64,000 bases of DNA from Clavulina sp. PMI_390 (lineage: Eukaryota; Basidiomycota; Agaricomycetes; Cantharellales; Hydnaceae). Position numbers and translations under genes: made by a program. The notes beneath the pieces are model-generated. The model ran no database searches. It saw only the letters and a program-made list of their open reading frames with translations, and had not been told where the DNA came from. This document shows, piece by piece, positions 11,374 to 23,783 of the stretch. The DNA is taken from the NCBI GenBank assembly GCA_015039315.1, contig WIDE01000091.1, forward strand, positions 62,001 to 126,000, in the 5' to 3' direction. Position 1 is the stretch's first letter. Each line of letters opens with the position of its first letter.

Positions 11374-13450
11374 ATGGTGAATGATGTGTTCCGTTACGGC
11401 CAGGTCTTCGGCTTCGTGGTGATTGTCCTCGCGTTAGCGTGGCGGTCGAGGCCCCAGAGGCCCTCGTTCTACCACCCCACAAGGCCTCAGACATTCCGTT
11501 TCAAGAAACGAAATCCATCTGGAGCCTCTTCTGGTAACCTATTCTCATATTCCTAAACGTGCTGCGCTTTGCTAAGTTGAATGACGTGGACAGACAAGGA
11601 AACTGAAGAGTTGACTATCAAGGAGATAATAGAGACACGAGTTCCTTCTGCCCTTTCACCATTCAGCCCTTCGTGGTGGCTCCCGAACGGCCATGCGCAA
11701 ACCGGCTACGTCGTCGCTGGGAACTTTGAGGACATGGATCGGATCGTTTACGAAAGGTAAGATCATCATCCACCTCTCTCAACCCGTTCTCAATTCAACT
11801 TGTTGTCCTAGGACTCTCATTCGGACTCCCGAAGGCGCCACGCTCGGGATTGACATGACTCCTCCATCGAAGGAATCGGCCAATCTCCCAGCGAATACCC
11901 CCATTGTTGTCGTTCAACATGGTCTTACGGGAGGGTCCTACGAGCCGTATGTAAGGTCGATCCTTGGTACTGCTACTGCTCCCAAAAGCAGCGGAGGGCT
12001 AGGCTTGAGGGCGTTCGTCATCAATTTCCGAGGATGTGAGTGACGATTATAGTATAGGCGGAGTATTCCGAGCTGCTGACGCGAATTGTGACGCCAGGCG
12101 CTGGTGTACCAATCACAAGCCCCAGGGTACGCCATCACATAACTCTTTCCAACAAGAATTCCCACTCATATTCACTATATTCTAGCTCTACAGTGCCCAA
12201 AACACCGACGACCTCCGCTCTGGGCTCATGTACATCACATCCAAGTTCCCTGATGCTCCGCTGCTTGGACTCGGCTTCAGTCTTGGCGCGAACATTATCA
12301 CTCGGTATCTTGGTGAGGAGGGCGTTAAGAGTCGACTGAGATCAGGCTTGGTTCTAGCTTGTGTGAGTATCTTCTGTGCAGCTGGAGATCTGTTATGTTA
12401 TTCTTACTTTGTTTCCGTCATTCTCGCCGACTGGCACGATGCTGGTGATCGTTGGCTGTGGAATACTAGCCTTGGGATATGAAGAAAAACAGTGACAGGT
12501 ATGTTGATGGCTCATAGCTAATTCCAGTGGACGAACGACGCGAAGGGTGACTACTGACACCCTTTCACCAGGCTTCGAAGCACCTTCATTGGGAGGAAAG
12601 TGTATAGCGCAGGAATGGGTGCGGCTTTGTTCGCATTATTCGAGTCGCATGGTCAGTTCATCAGTTCAATAGTCCTCACCTCATGATTACTCGACCTCAT
12701 GTTGTTTTCCCGGCTGTCCGCACACGAATAGTGCATGAATGGCGCGCGATGCCCGATGACCCAATCATGACACCCCTGATCCCGAAAGTCCTCGCCATGA
12801 AGAACCCTACTCTGAAGCAGTTCGACCAAGCTGTGGTTTGTGCCGTAGGCGGTAGACGAGCGCCTTTCCCCTTCAAAACCGCCGATGATTATTGTGAGTG
12901 ACAAGCATAATCCTCTTATATGTACGATACAGGGGACCGCAGCAATTGACCAAATTATCCTTCCCCACCCGTTCCAGATATCGATTCATCTTCTCACAAG
13001 TCCCTCCCGAGCATACGTGTTCCCTTCCTCGGCATCAGTGCTCACGACGACCCAATCGTGCGGTCCTACCCCACCGAGCACACCCCTCTCTCTACGTCCT
13101 GCGCACTCATCGTGACTGCGCACGGTGGGCATCTCGGTTGGTTCACAGGCGGGAGTCCTATTGGTAGCGCGCCTCCCCCTGATCGGTGGGTGAGAGGACC
13201 GGCGCTCGAATGGCTGAGAGTGTGTGCAGAGGAGATGGCTGATGCTCAGACGAAACCCAGCAATGCTCAGCAGCAGCTCGAGGAGAGGAATTGGGTCGGG
13301 AGGGGCGAAGTTGGTTTGGGCAAGGACCGCGTGGAAAGCGGCGGTTTCGTCGTAGATTTAGAGAAGGACTGGGTAGGGTTCAAGGTTGTTGAGGAGGGGA
13401 TCGTGTTTATGGGTGTGAAGAAGGAAGACAACTTATCAGCTGGAATTTAG
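11374..13450 (+). CDS. Membrane-anchored alpha/beta hydrolase (YheT/Eht1-Eeb1 family), copy C
   Basis: The start at 11374 gives MVNDVFRYGQVFGFVVIVLA, a single N-terminal membrane anchor matching copies A and B. After the first intron the protein reads LTIKEIIETRVPSALSPF and PSWWLPNGHAQTGYVV. The oxyanion segment is IVVVQHGLTGGSYEPYVR, the nucleophile motif GLGFSLGANI, the acid SAHDDPIV and the catalytic His TAHGGHLGWF. It ends ...KKEDNLSAGI, like copy A. About nine exons with GT-AG introns keep the frame, including a tiny exon encoding AGVPITSPQ. Of the three copies this one and copy A look like the more recent pair. The family role is ester hydrolysis or transfer on medium-chain acyl groups; the exact substrate is not readable from sequence. 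Confidence 0.85.
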
Positions 13451-15262
13451 ACATATGTAGAATGGCGTCGTTGACAGGGATCCCAACTATGCGGGCATCA
13501 TCAAGCAGAAGGTCGAATGCTTTGACCGAAGTCAATCAATCGGATAGCTGCTTCTGGAGCACATAGGTAAATGACCTGTTCAGATCACCCTGACGCCCAC
13601 CCCACCATTATAGGCAATCTCAATGGGTTAAAGTACTCCCTGGAAATTCGTTCTGGTTTACTTGAGGCTACTGCACCGAGGCTACTATTATGAAGCTGAC
13701 CGGTCAGCTTGAGCCCGGACTTGCGTTGTCTTCGCCGGCTAACTGTATTGGTATGAACGTGGCGTCCGAACAACAGGAACGCTTTCTCAAGTGGATTTGA
13801 CTACGTGTTATTCCTCACACATGCTCGTCTAACTCTATAATTCGCGTAATGCAAACTCGTAATGGGGACTTTAGCTCCAAGGAATTCGCCGCCATCACCA
13901 ACGTTGGGTTTTCCTATCGCTTCAGAGCAGGGATTTGCACAATCACAAACCTTTTACTCGGAGTGGTATGACTTCTCACTCTCATATTCTCTTGCGGCGT
14001 ATCGAGGCGTTCAGATTGCTTTTACGCCATGTGGCCCATCTAAGCCCCCTGAACTGGCAAATCTGGCTCCAGATTTGGAGCTCAGATCAACAGCCTCTTG
14101 TACAGGCTCGTTTCATGCCCATTCCGCAATTTCGCCCAGTCATCTTTCCGACAGACGACCATATATATATATACCTGTGAATGGGCTCGGAGCTTCCTGG
14201 TACGCGACGACTATCGCCTACCATGCCATTGTATAGTGCCAACAGCTAGCACAACTGTCGCACCTCATCAACTCTATCATCTCTTCCTGATCTCCCCAAA
14301 CTTTCATTATTCCAGGGGATGGATCCCCATCCCCACGCATAGATATTCCAAAGAAGCAGTTACTATCATCTTGTGGCGTGTCGTCTGCATGTCATTGCTA
14401 CCCAGGACCTATGTGTCAAGAGGAGCCCAAGCTTCCCAACATCGTGCCAAAACGCAGTAGCAAGACCACAGGCTATCATGCATCACATATACAGTGCATA
14501 CAGAAAACAAGCTGAATATTTAACCATCTTCGCCAGAAATAACCGCTATCTCTGCCTCAGTTAAGCTATCTCCTACTTGCTATTCAGTCCACTCAGTACT
14601 CTTCGATGGCCGCCCTTCGGTTCTCTACCAGACCGAATCTCACCGCCGATTGAAAGAAAGCAGAAGGTGCTTCATATCTTGGACCTACCTCGGCGGCATG
14701 GTTAACATAAATTTGAGCCCATGCACTCACAGCCTATGGCCGGATAACTTCCACCCAATAGGTTCGAGACAATTGATGTACCTAAGTGACACAGTGAGAG
14801 GCTCTCAGCCACTCTTACCACTGGTAGCTCACATCGCTTGGTACCTGAGTCTGTCAAGCGTCATTGACGGCTCCATTGAAGGGACATTCACGTTCCTCTG
14901 TGTCTCTTCTTTCTTTCTTTTCTTTCCCAAGTTATCTTCGCCCATCCTTTTCTCGTTCACACTGTGCTCTTTCCCTCCCCTGAGGACCACCACGCTAAGT
15001 ATTGAGTTTTCCGTTACTCTTTCCCTTTCTGCTTCGCTCCAGCATCCCCACCAGTTGAGACTGTCGGCATTGTAACTCGATGCGAAAGCCTCAAGCGTGT
15101 TCACAGGATATTTCGATCGCAGGTGTAGCCCTAAAGGCGTCCACACATCCTCAAGGTCTCTCAAACTCCAGATATTTAAGATGCGTTACTCTCCTCCTGG
15201 AGAGGCATCGATTGTCTTCCAACCCTTGTTTTTTCCCTCTCCAATTCATCCCCCACTCATCT
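13451..15262. other. 1.8-kb stretch without a recognisable gene
   Basis: Only short open frames with no family resemblance occur. A short AT dinucleotide tract lies at about 14161-14172. Pyrimidine-rich stretches near 14900-15060 and 15210-15260 fit the promoter and 5' leader of the following TmpA-like gene. Confidence 0.5.
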
Positions 15263-17351
15263 ATGTCACAGCTCCAGAATTACGTTGAGGCTCCCTCAAA
15301 GCCCGAGGCGATTTCTGCTCTCGCCCTTACAAGCTCATTGGAGATTGATCATTCCTCCTCATCTACCTCAGGGACGTCGACGCCTGACAGCACCTCCATC
15401 TCCGATAAACAAACCCACATTTCCGTCCCAGCTTCAAACGACCCTGAAAAAGGTGGAGAATCATGGGAAGGTTACCAGAACGAATTTCTCCCTGAAAAGG
15501 TCAACGGCCGCTGGGTTCGTAACCTTCGCCATCGAATTTTCAGTCTCTATCGTCGATTTTTTGGTGTTGTTCTCTTCACCAACTTGACGATTTTGGTCGT
15601 GAAGTCTTCTGTTGGCGGCATTTCGACTGGTGAGGCGGGGAAGATCGTTGTGGGCAACCTCATGGTCGGCACACTCTTCCGCCAAGCCTATGTCATCAAT
15701 GCGTTATTCGGAATCTTCTGTAGAGTTCCTACCAGGTGCTTGATATTGTTGCAGCCGCTCTTTGACCACTGCAGCACTCAACTGTATCGTCCTCTCGTAG
15801 AGCACCATTGTGGCTTCGCGCCACCGCCGCAGAGATTTATCACATTGGTGGTAGTGAGTATCGGTCCGGTTATACCGATTTTATATTGATGCTTCCTTCT
15901 TCCTAGTTCACTCCGGCGCTTCATTTAGTGCTTCAATATGGTTTGTTTACTTCACAGTGAAAATTACTCAAGAATTTCTTCATCATAAGGTTCGTCGTCT
16001 AATCCAATAGGATAATAACCTAAGTAGTATCACTGATAAAGCTTATATGGCACCAGCTCTCCGTACCTACGCTTGTACTCACTTACATCATCGTCCTCAC
16101 CCTTGCTCTCATCATTTCTTTCGCTTGGCCTGGAACTCGTGCTCGCAAACATAACACTTTCGAAGCTACCCATCGAGTACATTTTATTCCATCTCTTAAA
16201 CATCCTCTTGTTAACAGCACGACTTCCTTCAGTTTGCGGGATGGTTCTCCGTCGCTCTTTTTTGGGCCCATACTTGTTTCATCACCAATGACACCCGCGA
16301 ACCCGATGTCACCCTCGCCACAGCCTTGGTGCAGAATCCATCATTCTGGATGGTAATTGTGATCACGGTCTCCATTATCCTACCCTGGCTCCGTCTCCGC
16401 CAGGAACCTGTCAGAGCAGAGGTCTTGTCCAGCCATGCTGTCCGGTTGTATTACAACTACGACTACCCGGTGCCTGGCTCTTTTGTCCGGATGTCGACGA
16501 ACCCACTATTCGAGTGGCACTCGTTTGCAACTATACGGCTTCCAAATGAAACGAGAGGGTTCAGCTCGATTATCTCCCGGGCTGGGGATTGGACATCCAA
16601 GATTATCGACGAACCACCTTCGAAGCTGTGGATCCGTGATATTGTGCGCGGGCACTACAGTATATTCGCAGACTCTAAGGAACTGACAAGCCTTGATTCA
16701 TGTAGCCGGTCAATGGTGTCATGAGGATCGTTCCTCTCTTCCGTCGTGTGGTGATTGTGCGTGTTGCAGAGGATCCGACACATTTTAGCTGTCAACTAAT
16801 GAGGTATAATTGATACTCAGGTTGCGACTGGCTCGGGTATGGGGCCATGTGCTCCTCACGTCTTCGCCAGCAAGACCCCTCATAGGCAGAGGCATTCCTC
16901 ATTTCGTGTAAGGCTAACATTCAGCTCTAACACATTCATCCCGTTTTTTAGACTCCTGTGGACAGCCCCTAACGTACGCCAAACTTTTGGCGACAAGTTT
17001 GTTGATGCAGTTGTTGCGGCGAGCCCCGGTGCCGTGATTTATGATACCCGCAAGCACGGAAAACCTGACATGCTCAAGCTCACCTGTGAGCTAACTCTTA
17101 TTGTTTATTTTCTGCCGTTCTTGGCCCACTTAGAGACTCATACCACCCTTGCAGATAAGCTCGTGCAGGAGTTTCAGGCTGAGGCTGTCTGTGTCATATC
17201 GAACCCTGCATTGACCTACAAGGTTGTTTATGGTTTGCGTAGCCGCGGTATCCATGCGTTTGGGTAAGCGGGACTTCCTACCGCTTCATGCCACTATATA
17301 CCATCTGACTTCATTGTCTTCCATTTTGAAAGTGCCATTTGGGACTCGTGA
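15263..17351 (+). CDS. TmpA-like integral membrane flavoprotein
   Basis: Translation starts at 15263 (MSQLQNYVEAPSKPEAIS). A Ser/Thr-rich cytoplasmic leader precedes several membrane segments, such as FFGVVLFTNLTILVV, VYFTVKITQEF, VPTLVLTYIIVLTLALIISF and WMVIVITVSIILPW. A C-terminal reductase-like domain follows with a nucleotide-binding motif (VATGSGMGPCAPHVFASKT) and LWTAPNVRQTFGDKFVDA. The last exon encodes AIWDS and the stop at 17349-17351. The order matches Aspergillus TmpA and related fungal proteins, often annotated as NRPS-like or ferric-reductase-like membrane oxidoreductases. TmpA is known as a membrane flavoprotein linked to conidiation signalling; the role in a basidiomycete is unknown. 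About nine short introns were placed by frame and GT-AG signals. Confidence 0.75.
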
Positions 17352-18154
17352 GGATAGAAGTACAATCAATACCTTCCAGACTTCATTTCATTGCTAAAAA
17401 CCAGGGGGGAACTCCATTAGACATCTCTTACTTGCTTTTACGTTACCCTATACGTTCTGCCACGTCGTTCATCTTATGAATTTTACAAGTTCGGACCAAA
17501 AGTCCCAACCGCCAAAAGTTGAAGGTTGATACAATATGCCGCGAAATTAAGAATGAGTCTCCCAGTAATCACGAAAAAGCAGTTGATACACGACAACAGC
17601 GATTATAGCGCCGAGATGCACATGTCCTTCAATTTGCCTGACTTGAGCCGTGATCCGACTCTAGCATCGCATGTGCGCAAAGACCTCTTCAAACGGAGCT
17701 TAGTAACTACTGGGAAGCCCCAGACTCTTGAGCATCTGTCAATAATAGACTCCTTAGTAGCGTATAGCAAGAAAATTTTCCATTCATTCAATGTTCCATA
17801 TGCTAGATTATCTTCGGCTCGCTACTGGTGAAACGTTCCACTTACAGTTGATTAGATCTGTAACCCAGTAAGCGTCCTAGTGCCTTTTCACACAAATGAA
17901 GATTGCTTATCAGCAAGCAAAAAGAGCAATGTGCTAATCTCTCGGAGTACAGTGTCTGGTTTGTTGTGAGCTCTAAGGTACTACAACAAGCCTAAGAGTC
18001 TTGACATCATGGGATAAGGCCCGCGTGTGGTGGCGCGTGGCGTCAATGAGGCACCAATGGAAGGAACCATTAAATAGTTGAGTCTGGCGCTTGCCGCCAC
18101 CACATCCAGTGGTCCAATCGCATCCCTGCGTAATACTATCCTGACCATCTCTCC
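17352..18154. other. Intergenic with one 101-codon open frame
   Basis: A plus-strand open frame of 101 codons lies at 17526-17831, but it has no recognised motif, no neighbouring exons and an ordinary length for chance. The rest is the presumed promoter of the TPR-family gene at 18155. Confidence 0.4.
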
Positions 18155-20270
18155 ATGAGCACATCAGATCCATCCAATGATTCCTATAGCCAGGCTGAAG
18201 CTACACCCGCGGCTCCAGGAGCAATCGCTGGGAATGAGAGGCATGAGGACCTGGTATGTTCACGCCTGCGTCAGATTCTTAGTCATTATCCTTGTGGTCA
18301 AGAAGTATTCGACTTGTCTTATGGCAGGATTGGCACTTAGACGATAATGGTGGCAGCCTTCTTCGTCCACCTGCCTCTGACATTTCCGCTCCGCTTGGGC
18401 TTCTGCAACGAATCTCGACTAGAGCATCCACGCACTCCGCATCTGTGCCACAGTTTGGCGTACTGGAATGTTCGCTTTCAGATTTCTGTAATTATGTCGA
18501 TGCCAACCTATCACTTCAGACAGCCGAAATCATATCCACAGAATGTTACACCCAGAGTGCAGGTGCCGTGACCCATCGCTTCGTAGTCCTCGAACTGCGA
18601 CGACCGAACCGCAGGAACGCTTGGCTCCGTCTCGACCGACGAAGAGGCAAGAATGTCTCTATCCTCAGGTTTCTAGCCGTGTCTGGGGTTACCGTGGCAA
18701 ATGATAGAGTGTGTTTGTAATGCAAAATGCTAATTTATCCAGCTGACTCCTCACCTCCAGGCTCAGCTTTCCGCGGAGAAGGATTTATTGACCGAGAATG
18801 CGCTCTCAGAGAACCGGCAGGAGTTTCCAGTTCCCCCTGACCTCGGTGAGCTCGCTCGCCTATTACGAATTATCAACGATGAGATCCTCAAATATCGCAT
18901 CTGGCCAGTGAGCACAGACTATATTTTCCGTTCTTCCCTCTCCAAATCATTCATATGCTCCTGTTTAGGAAAATTGTTGGTTTTTCTGTTCACTTATTCA
19001 AGAGCATCTCGGAGGCTTAAATGACGACCTATTCGTTATTGGTGGTCCAAAATATAATGACCTTGCTCCCCAAATCCGCCTGCGTGTTTTCCGACGTGTA
19101 CTGAAGGGCCGAGCGGTCGGTCCCGGCTTGAGTCAGACGAGAACTCCCTCAGTCGACCTCAATGTCAGGACTGATCTAGCCCAGCGCCCAGTCTCTCCGC
19201 GTGAGGCTTCTCATCGTTCAGCGTCGTTTTCGCCCGCGGAAATTGCGGTCCATCTACCTGCAGTAGACGTGGAACTGGAAACTTTAGTACAAGCTACCGA
19301 ACCGCCTACTCACCCCGCTCTGTGGACAGGGCTCAGCCCCGCAACTCTCTACCAGCTGGGAGAACTTTCGCGTGAAACAAGTCCTGATGCATCCGGTCTT
19401 GCTGCGCAAGCGAAAACATGTCTGGTGAGGAAAATAGCTCATCTCCGACCTTACCGATGCTTAACTGTGCAGTGTTGGTAGGATCTCTCTTCCCAGCTTG
19501 CAAACGTCGAGTCACCTCCATCGAGGAGCGTGATCGCACAAACCAATGCGCTCTTAACAACGCTTCGGTATTTTGTCAATGATCTGTCGGATCATGCTAG
19601 GACAAGGGATGCACTTCTCATCCGCCAGGATCTAGTCCAACTCCAGCGCATAATGTGTCGCGAAGTTCCCCTACATGATCAGAATGATCTGGCACATGAC
19701 TTGATATTCCTTGCAGTTGCATTGCATCAACAGACACGCAACGAAGAGGCCTGTGCTGTGGCAAAAGAGGCAGTCACTATCCGGCGGGCTACATCTGAGT
19801 ATCATCATTCAGAGTTATCTCACTCCGAGCTAGCAGAAGCTTTGCTCAGCCAAGCAGTGTACTCATCGCTATCGGGGAAGCCTCAAGAGTCATGTTCCGT
19901 TGATGCTGAAGCAGTTGGTATTTACCAGGAGCTTTACGCCTCTCGACCGGGCTTCTATCGAGCCCCTCTTGCCTTAATTTTGAGAAATTACTGCCGGCAT
20001 CTGGGCGAAGCACGTAGGTTTGCAGAAGCTGTGGATGCCGGGAACGAAGCCGTGAGCCATCGGCGGACTCTCGTTGATACAGATCCGGACAGGCACAAAG
20101 CAATGTTAATTGGCGATCTATACGTATATGGCAATGCTCTGGAGGATGTTGGGCGGGGGAAAGACGCCCGCTTGGCCAAAGAGGAAAGCGAAGCTCTTCG
20201 AAACGAGCTCAATCAAGCAAGAGAGAGTTCGGCCGAGCCAAGCAGCTCCAAGGGAAGAACTTCAGCATGA
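18155..20270 (+). CDS. His/Asp/NC-motif N-terminal domain plus TPR protein, single-module member
   Basis: Five exons (18155-18253, 18328-18708, 18761-18907, 18969-19424, 19482-20270) join in phase 0 to give 623 residues. The N-terminal half carries the family signature: VTHRFVVLEL (His116), WLRLDRRRG (Asp136), then ILKYRIWPENCWFFCS (Cys212). The 96-residue spacing from His to Cys and the NC motif resemble permuted NlpC/P60 or LRAT-like folds; catalytic activity is inference. A Pro/Ser-rich linker follows. The last exon encodes about four TPR units of roughly 44 residues (for example EEACAVAKEAVTIRRATSE and RRFAEAVDAGNEAVSHRR). It is the only complete member on the plus strand and is separated from the main cluster by 17 kb. 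It lacks the conserved FYEG/YDGPS linker seen before TPR modules in the other members. Confidence 0.8.
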
Positions 20271-20792
20271 TATTGCCTTTGAGGAACATGGTATTCACAT
20301 GACTCTCTCTTTTGAATGATGATATTCCCTTCTTTGTACCCTTTGCGTCGCGTCGGGCTGGGCATTCTGACGTTCTTTCCTTGTTAACGTTTCCTTTCTC
20401 TTAGAATCCACTCTTTCGCGCACCCTGTCTCACGCTTCATGATGTAGAACTCATACCCTCTCATATCATTCTTACATCTCGTCCATTCACGATACAATTC
20501 ACACAGGTTCGTAAAAGAAAAAGAAAATTGATTGATTTATGCGAAAAGGAATAAGAATAAGTCTATCTACTAAGCAATCGATGCAGATGGGAGTGCCAAA
20601 TTACTCATGCGAGTACTTCTTGGCACCGTTTCGTACAATTGAGGCAATCATACGAATGGTGGGAGTAGAGGATTGTTGAAATGTTCACCGTGTATAGGGC
20701 AAGAGCGTAAGAAATGCAAGACAAAGAAGAGGGAGGAGTGGTATATGGTGATGACAAGCGCGATGAATGGGGAAAGATGCAAACGAACATCA
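20271..20792. other. Convergent 3' flank
   Basis: The TPR-family gene ends on the plus strand and PCF11 ends on the minus strand here. Poly(A)-rich and T-rich stretches near 20510-20560 could serve as processing signals. No gene is seen. Confidence 0.45.
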
Positions 20793-23783
20793 CTACGACG
20801 CGATCGTAGCACGAGTCGGTGACTGCGGCGAGTGAGCAACTCCAGCAGCGTGAGTTGTCATGGATGGTGGCGGTGACATCCTCGCCCGCTTATTTGACTC
20901 GCCGCTCCCGCTGATAAGAGCCGCGATGGACGCCGCGAGCCCGCTACTCAGATCATCCTCCGCTTCAGGCGACTTGCGCTTCATTCCAGCTACGGCGGTC
21001 GTTGGGGTCGATGGGATGCTCGCAAGTGACGATGTCGCAGAGACGGTCTCGTTATCGGGGAGGAGCGTTAATGCTTGGCGGAGCGGCGATGCTGGGATAT
21101 GGTTCTTTCTCATCGGCGAAACGGGTAGTGATGGAGGAGGGTAGAGTTCTGGTGTACCGGAGCGAGAGCGCGGTGATTTAGGTGAGCGAGGCGAGCGCGA
21201 AGGAGCCTTGGACACCAGCCCGCTTCCTGATGACTGTTCTCGGAGCCGAGCTGCCGCTTGCGAGGAGAGCGCATCTGCATGACATGTCGCGTGATACACC
21301 TTTGTAACCATAACAGAAGGGAGAGATCGTATATCAGCACCGACTTTCACAGGGCTTGAAGCGGGTAAAGGGGACGGAGGAGTGCTCGGAGAGCGGGGCG
21401 AGGCTGAAGCGGAAGGGCTTCTTACCTTGCCCTTGGCAACGATTGCGTTCCTCCACACCCATTCTTCGTCTTCCTCCATAAACTCGGTCTTCATCAGTTC
21501 CTTGCAGATCGGGCATGTAATCGGCTTGGACTCGTCTCCAGGAGGCACGACGACGTATTGCTTGCGGAGGTTGGCGTCGCGTTCGGCGGCAGCAGCTGCA
21601 ATGCCCTTGACTGACGTAGGCGGATAAGAATGCAGATTATCAGAAGCACGACCCTTCCCCTTCGCGTCGGATGTGTTGGTAGGGGCGACATCATTCATCC
21701 AGTCCTGCAAAAAAAAGGTTCAGTATTTATAGGTTTGGAATAAGAGAAGTCATGAACTCACCTCAGCACCAACGAACCACGAACGGGTGTAGCCTCGGCC
21801 AACGGCCTCTTTCGCGCGCTTGTTTTGCCTAAAATGCATATCGAAATGATCCTCAAATGCCTTTTGACCGGCTTCGTTCTCGGGGAATCGCCAAGCGCAC
21901 TGCTTGCATTTCAGGGACATGCCCTCGTAGATCATGGACACGACTGAGGGTTGAGGTCTAGAGGAGGAAATGAAATGAGAGAGTGAGCACGCAGTCAGAC
22001 TCTTCGCGATGAAAGAAAGAGGTGGCAATACGTACTTTTGCAAACCGCTAGCACTAAGCGAAACAGGCATTGCGAGGATCTTGGCCTCGTACTCCTTTAG
22101 TGCCGCAAGCTTGACGTCCTGAAGGTTCTTAGATGACGAAGGATCAGATACTGGCTCCACGTTAGCTGAGTCATTGGTGGCCTGGGGTTTCGGGAGATTC
22201 GCGAAGCCGCCGCCGTTGATGATGCCTGCTGCCATTAGATTCTTCAAGAGCTGGGAAACATCAGGAACTGCTGAGGGAGCGGGAGTCGATGATGCCGATG
22301 GAACTTGTTGGACCAGCGATGGGATGACGGGAGCGGGCGCGGCAGCAGGCCCTGATGGCATCGTCTTACTTAGTATAGAGAGCGCAGACGAGAGAGTATC
22401 ATTGGATATATTGGGGAACTGCATGGGAGTGGAGGAAACGGGATACGAAGGAGCAGGAGGAGCAACTGCGGGAACTGGGGTGGGAACAACAGGAGCAGGA
22501 GGGGGAGGAGGGATAGCAGGAAGTGGAGGAGCAACCGACGCTGTAGTCCGCGCGAGATCTCGTAACCTTGTTACTATTGCGCTCAGCTCTACTTTCGACA
22601 TCTGCGTGTTTTGCACTAGTGCCCGCAACTAAACGAAGAGAGGGATATATCAGCAGGTTACAAAGGGACAAAGGAAGGTGTGCTTACCTGATGTAATACG
22701 TCGATGTGGCTACGAGTTTCGGTGTCGCGTGGATTCTGCTCGAGCGAGCGAGTCTTCTGGGCGAGGTTGACGTCGAGTTCCATGAGGACCTGGTTGCGTG
22801 TAGGACCTGAAGAACTACTGGATGAATGGTCACCCCAGATAGCATTCTCTACGGTCAGCTGTGCATTCTTGCCGAACAGCTCGGTACCACCTGGGCCGCC
22901 TGTTCGCCAAGTGACAAGCATTTCCTCCATTTTAGATCGAGTCGAGTCATCAACACGGTCATAGCAATCGAGAAATAGGGGAGCAACAAACGCAGAGAAT
23001 AGATGGGCGTAAAGGGCACCAAGATTCTTCGAGACCGAGTCAAGTAGGTACCAGGCGGGAAGCTTGAGGGCAGGGTGGACCTAACGAGGGAGCGAGACAC
23101 AATAACAATAAGCAGCAGCTCAAAAAGGAAACAATATTGAAACATTCAAGAAAACACGATGGGGTAGGCAGATCGGATCTTGCATGATGCTTAGAGCTCA
23201 CTGTGGCCACGAAAATGATATACTGGCACACAGGGCAATGCTCGCATGATTTTCTTTATGGGTTGCTTTACAACTTGGAGACGAAACGAGGATGCGACGA
23301 GATACGACTAATGTGTACGTAAGCAAGTGCTGCGACGGCGGTTCCCCAACACGTCACTGGACCATATGACCCTCCCAATCCCATCCAGTAGCATCTAGAA
23401 TGAAATAGAAAAACAAGGAGAAAAATAGATCCAACACTCACATGTCGGATGTGATGCTCCATGCACTCGGCGATGACTGGCGCAAACCGCTCAGCATGCT
23501 CTCGCGCGATGTAAGCTAGACGGTGAATAACGGCCCTGTTATTTTCAACAAGAGCACCGAGTTCCTTATGGAACCAGTTACGGAAGTTCTGGGACTCCTC
23601 ATAGCTGGGTGGTGCTGGTCGGTAGGGTGCTGGTGGGGGCTGAGCTGAGTAAGCGTTGGCGTAGCGTTGTTGTTGTTGCTGTGATGATGATGCGGATGAT
23701 GATCCAGCGCCGCTGGACGACGCATACCCCGAGTACTGTCCATAAGACGAGCTGGGATACGATGTTTGCGAGTACATCGACAT
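20793..23783 (-). CDS. PCF11: Pre-mRNA cleavage complex II protein PCF11
   Basis: PCF11 binds the RNA polymerase II C-terminal domain and takes part in mRNA 3'-end cleavage and termination. Translation starts at 23783 (MSMYSQTSYPSSSYGQYSGY), with a Gln/Ser-rich leader. The CID begins in exon 1 (NFRNWFHKELGALVENNRAV) and continues after a roughly 360-nt intron with VHPALKLPAWYLLDSVSKNL. A Pro/Ala-rich linker follows. Two zinc-binding segments are visible: CKQCAWRFPENEAGQKAFED with HFDMHF, and CPICKELMKTEFMEEDEEWV with YHATCHADA further on. This domain order is diagnostic for PCF11. The protein is roughly 800 residues. A candidate start at 23876 in the same frame would add 31 residues, but the downstream ATG fits the family better. 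Confidence 0.9.

Noticed and set aside
17526..17831. 101-codon plus-strand frame between the TmpA-like and TPR genes
   Set aside because: No motif, no exon partners and a length expected by chance; kept only as a note in the intergenic entry.
22174..22632. 152-codon plus-strand frame
   Set aside because: It is the antisense shadow of the Pro/Ala-rich linker of PCF11.
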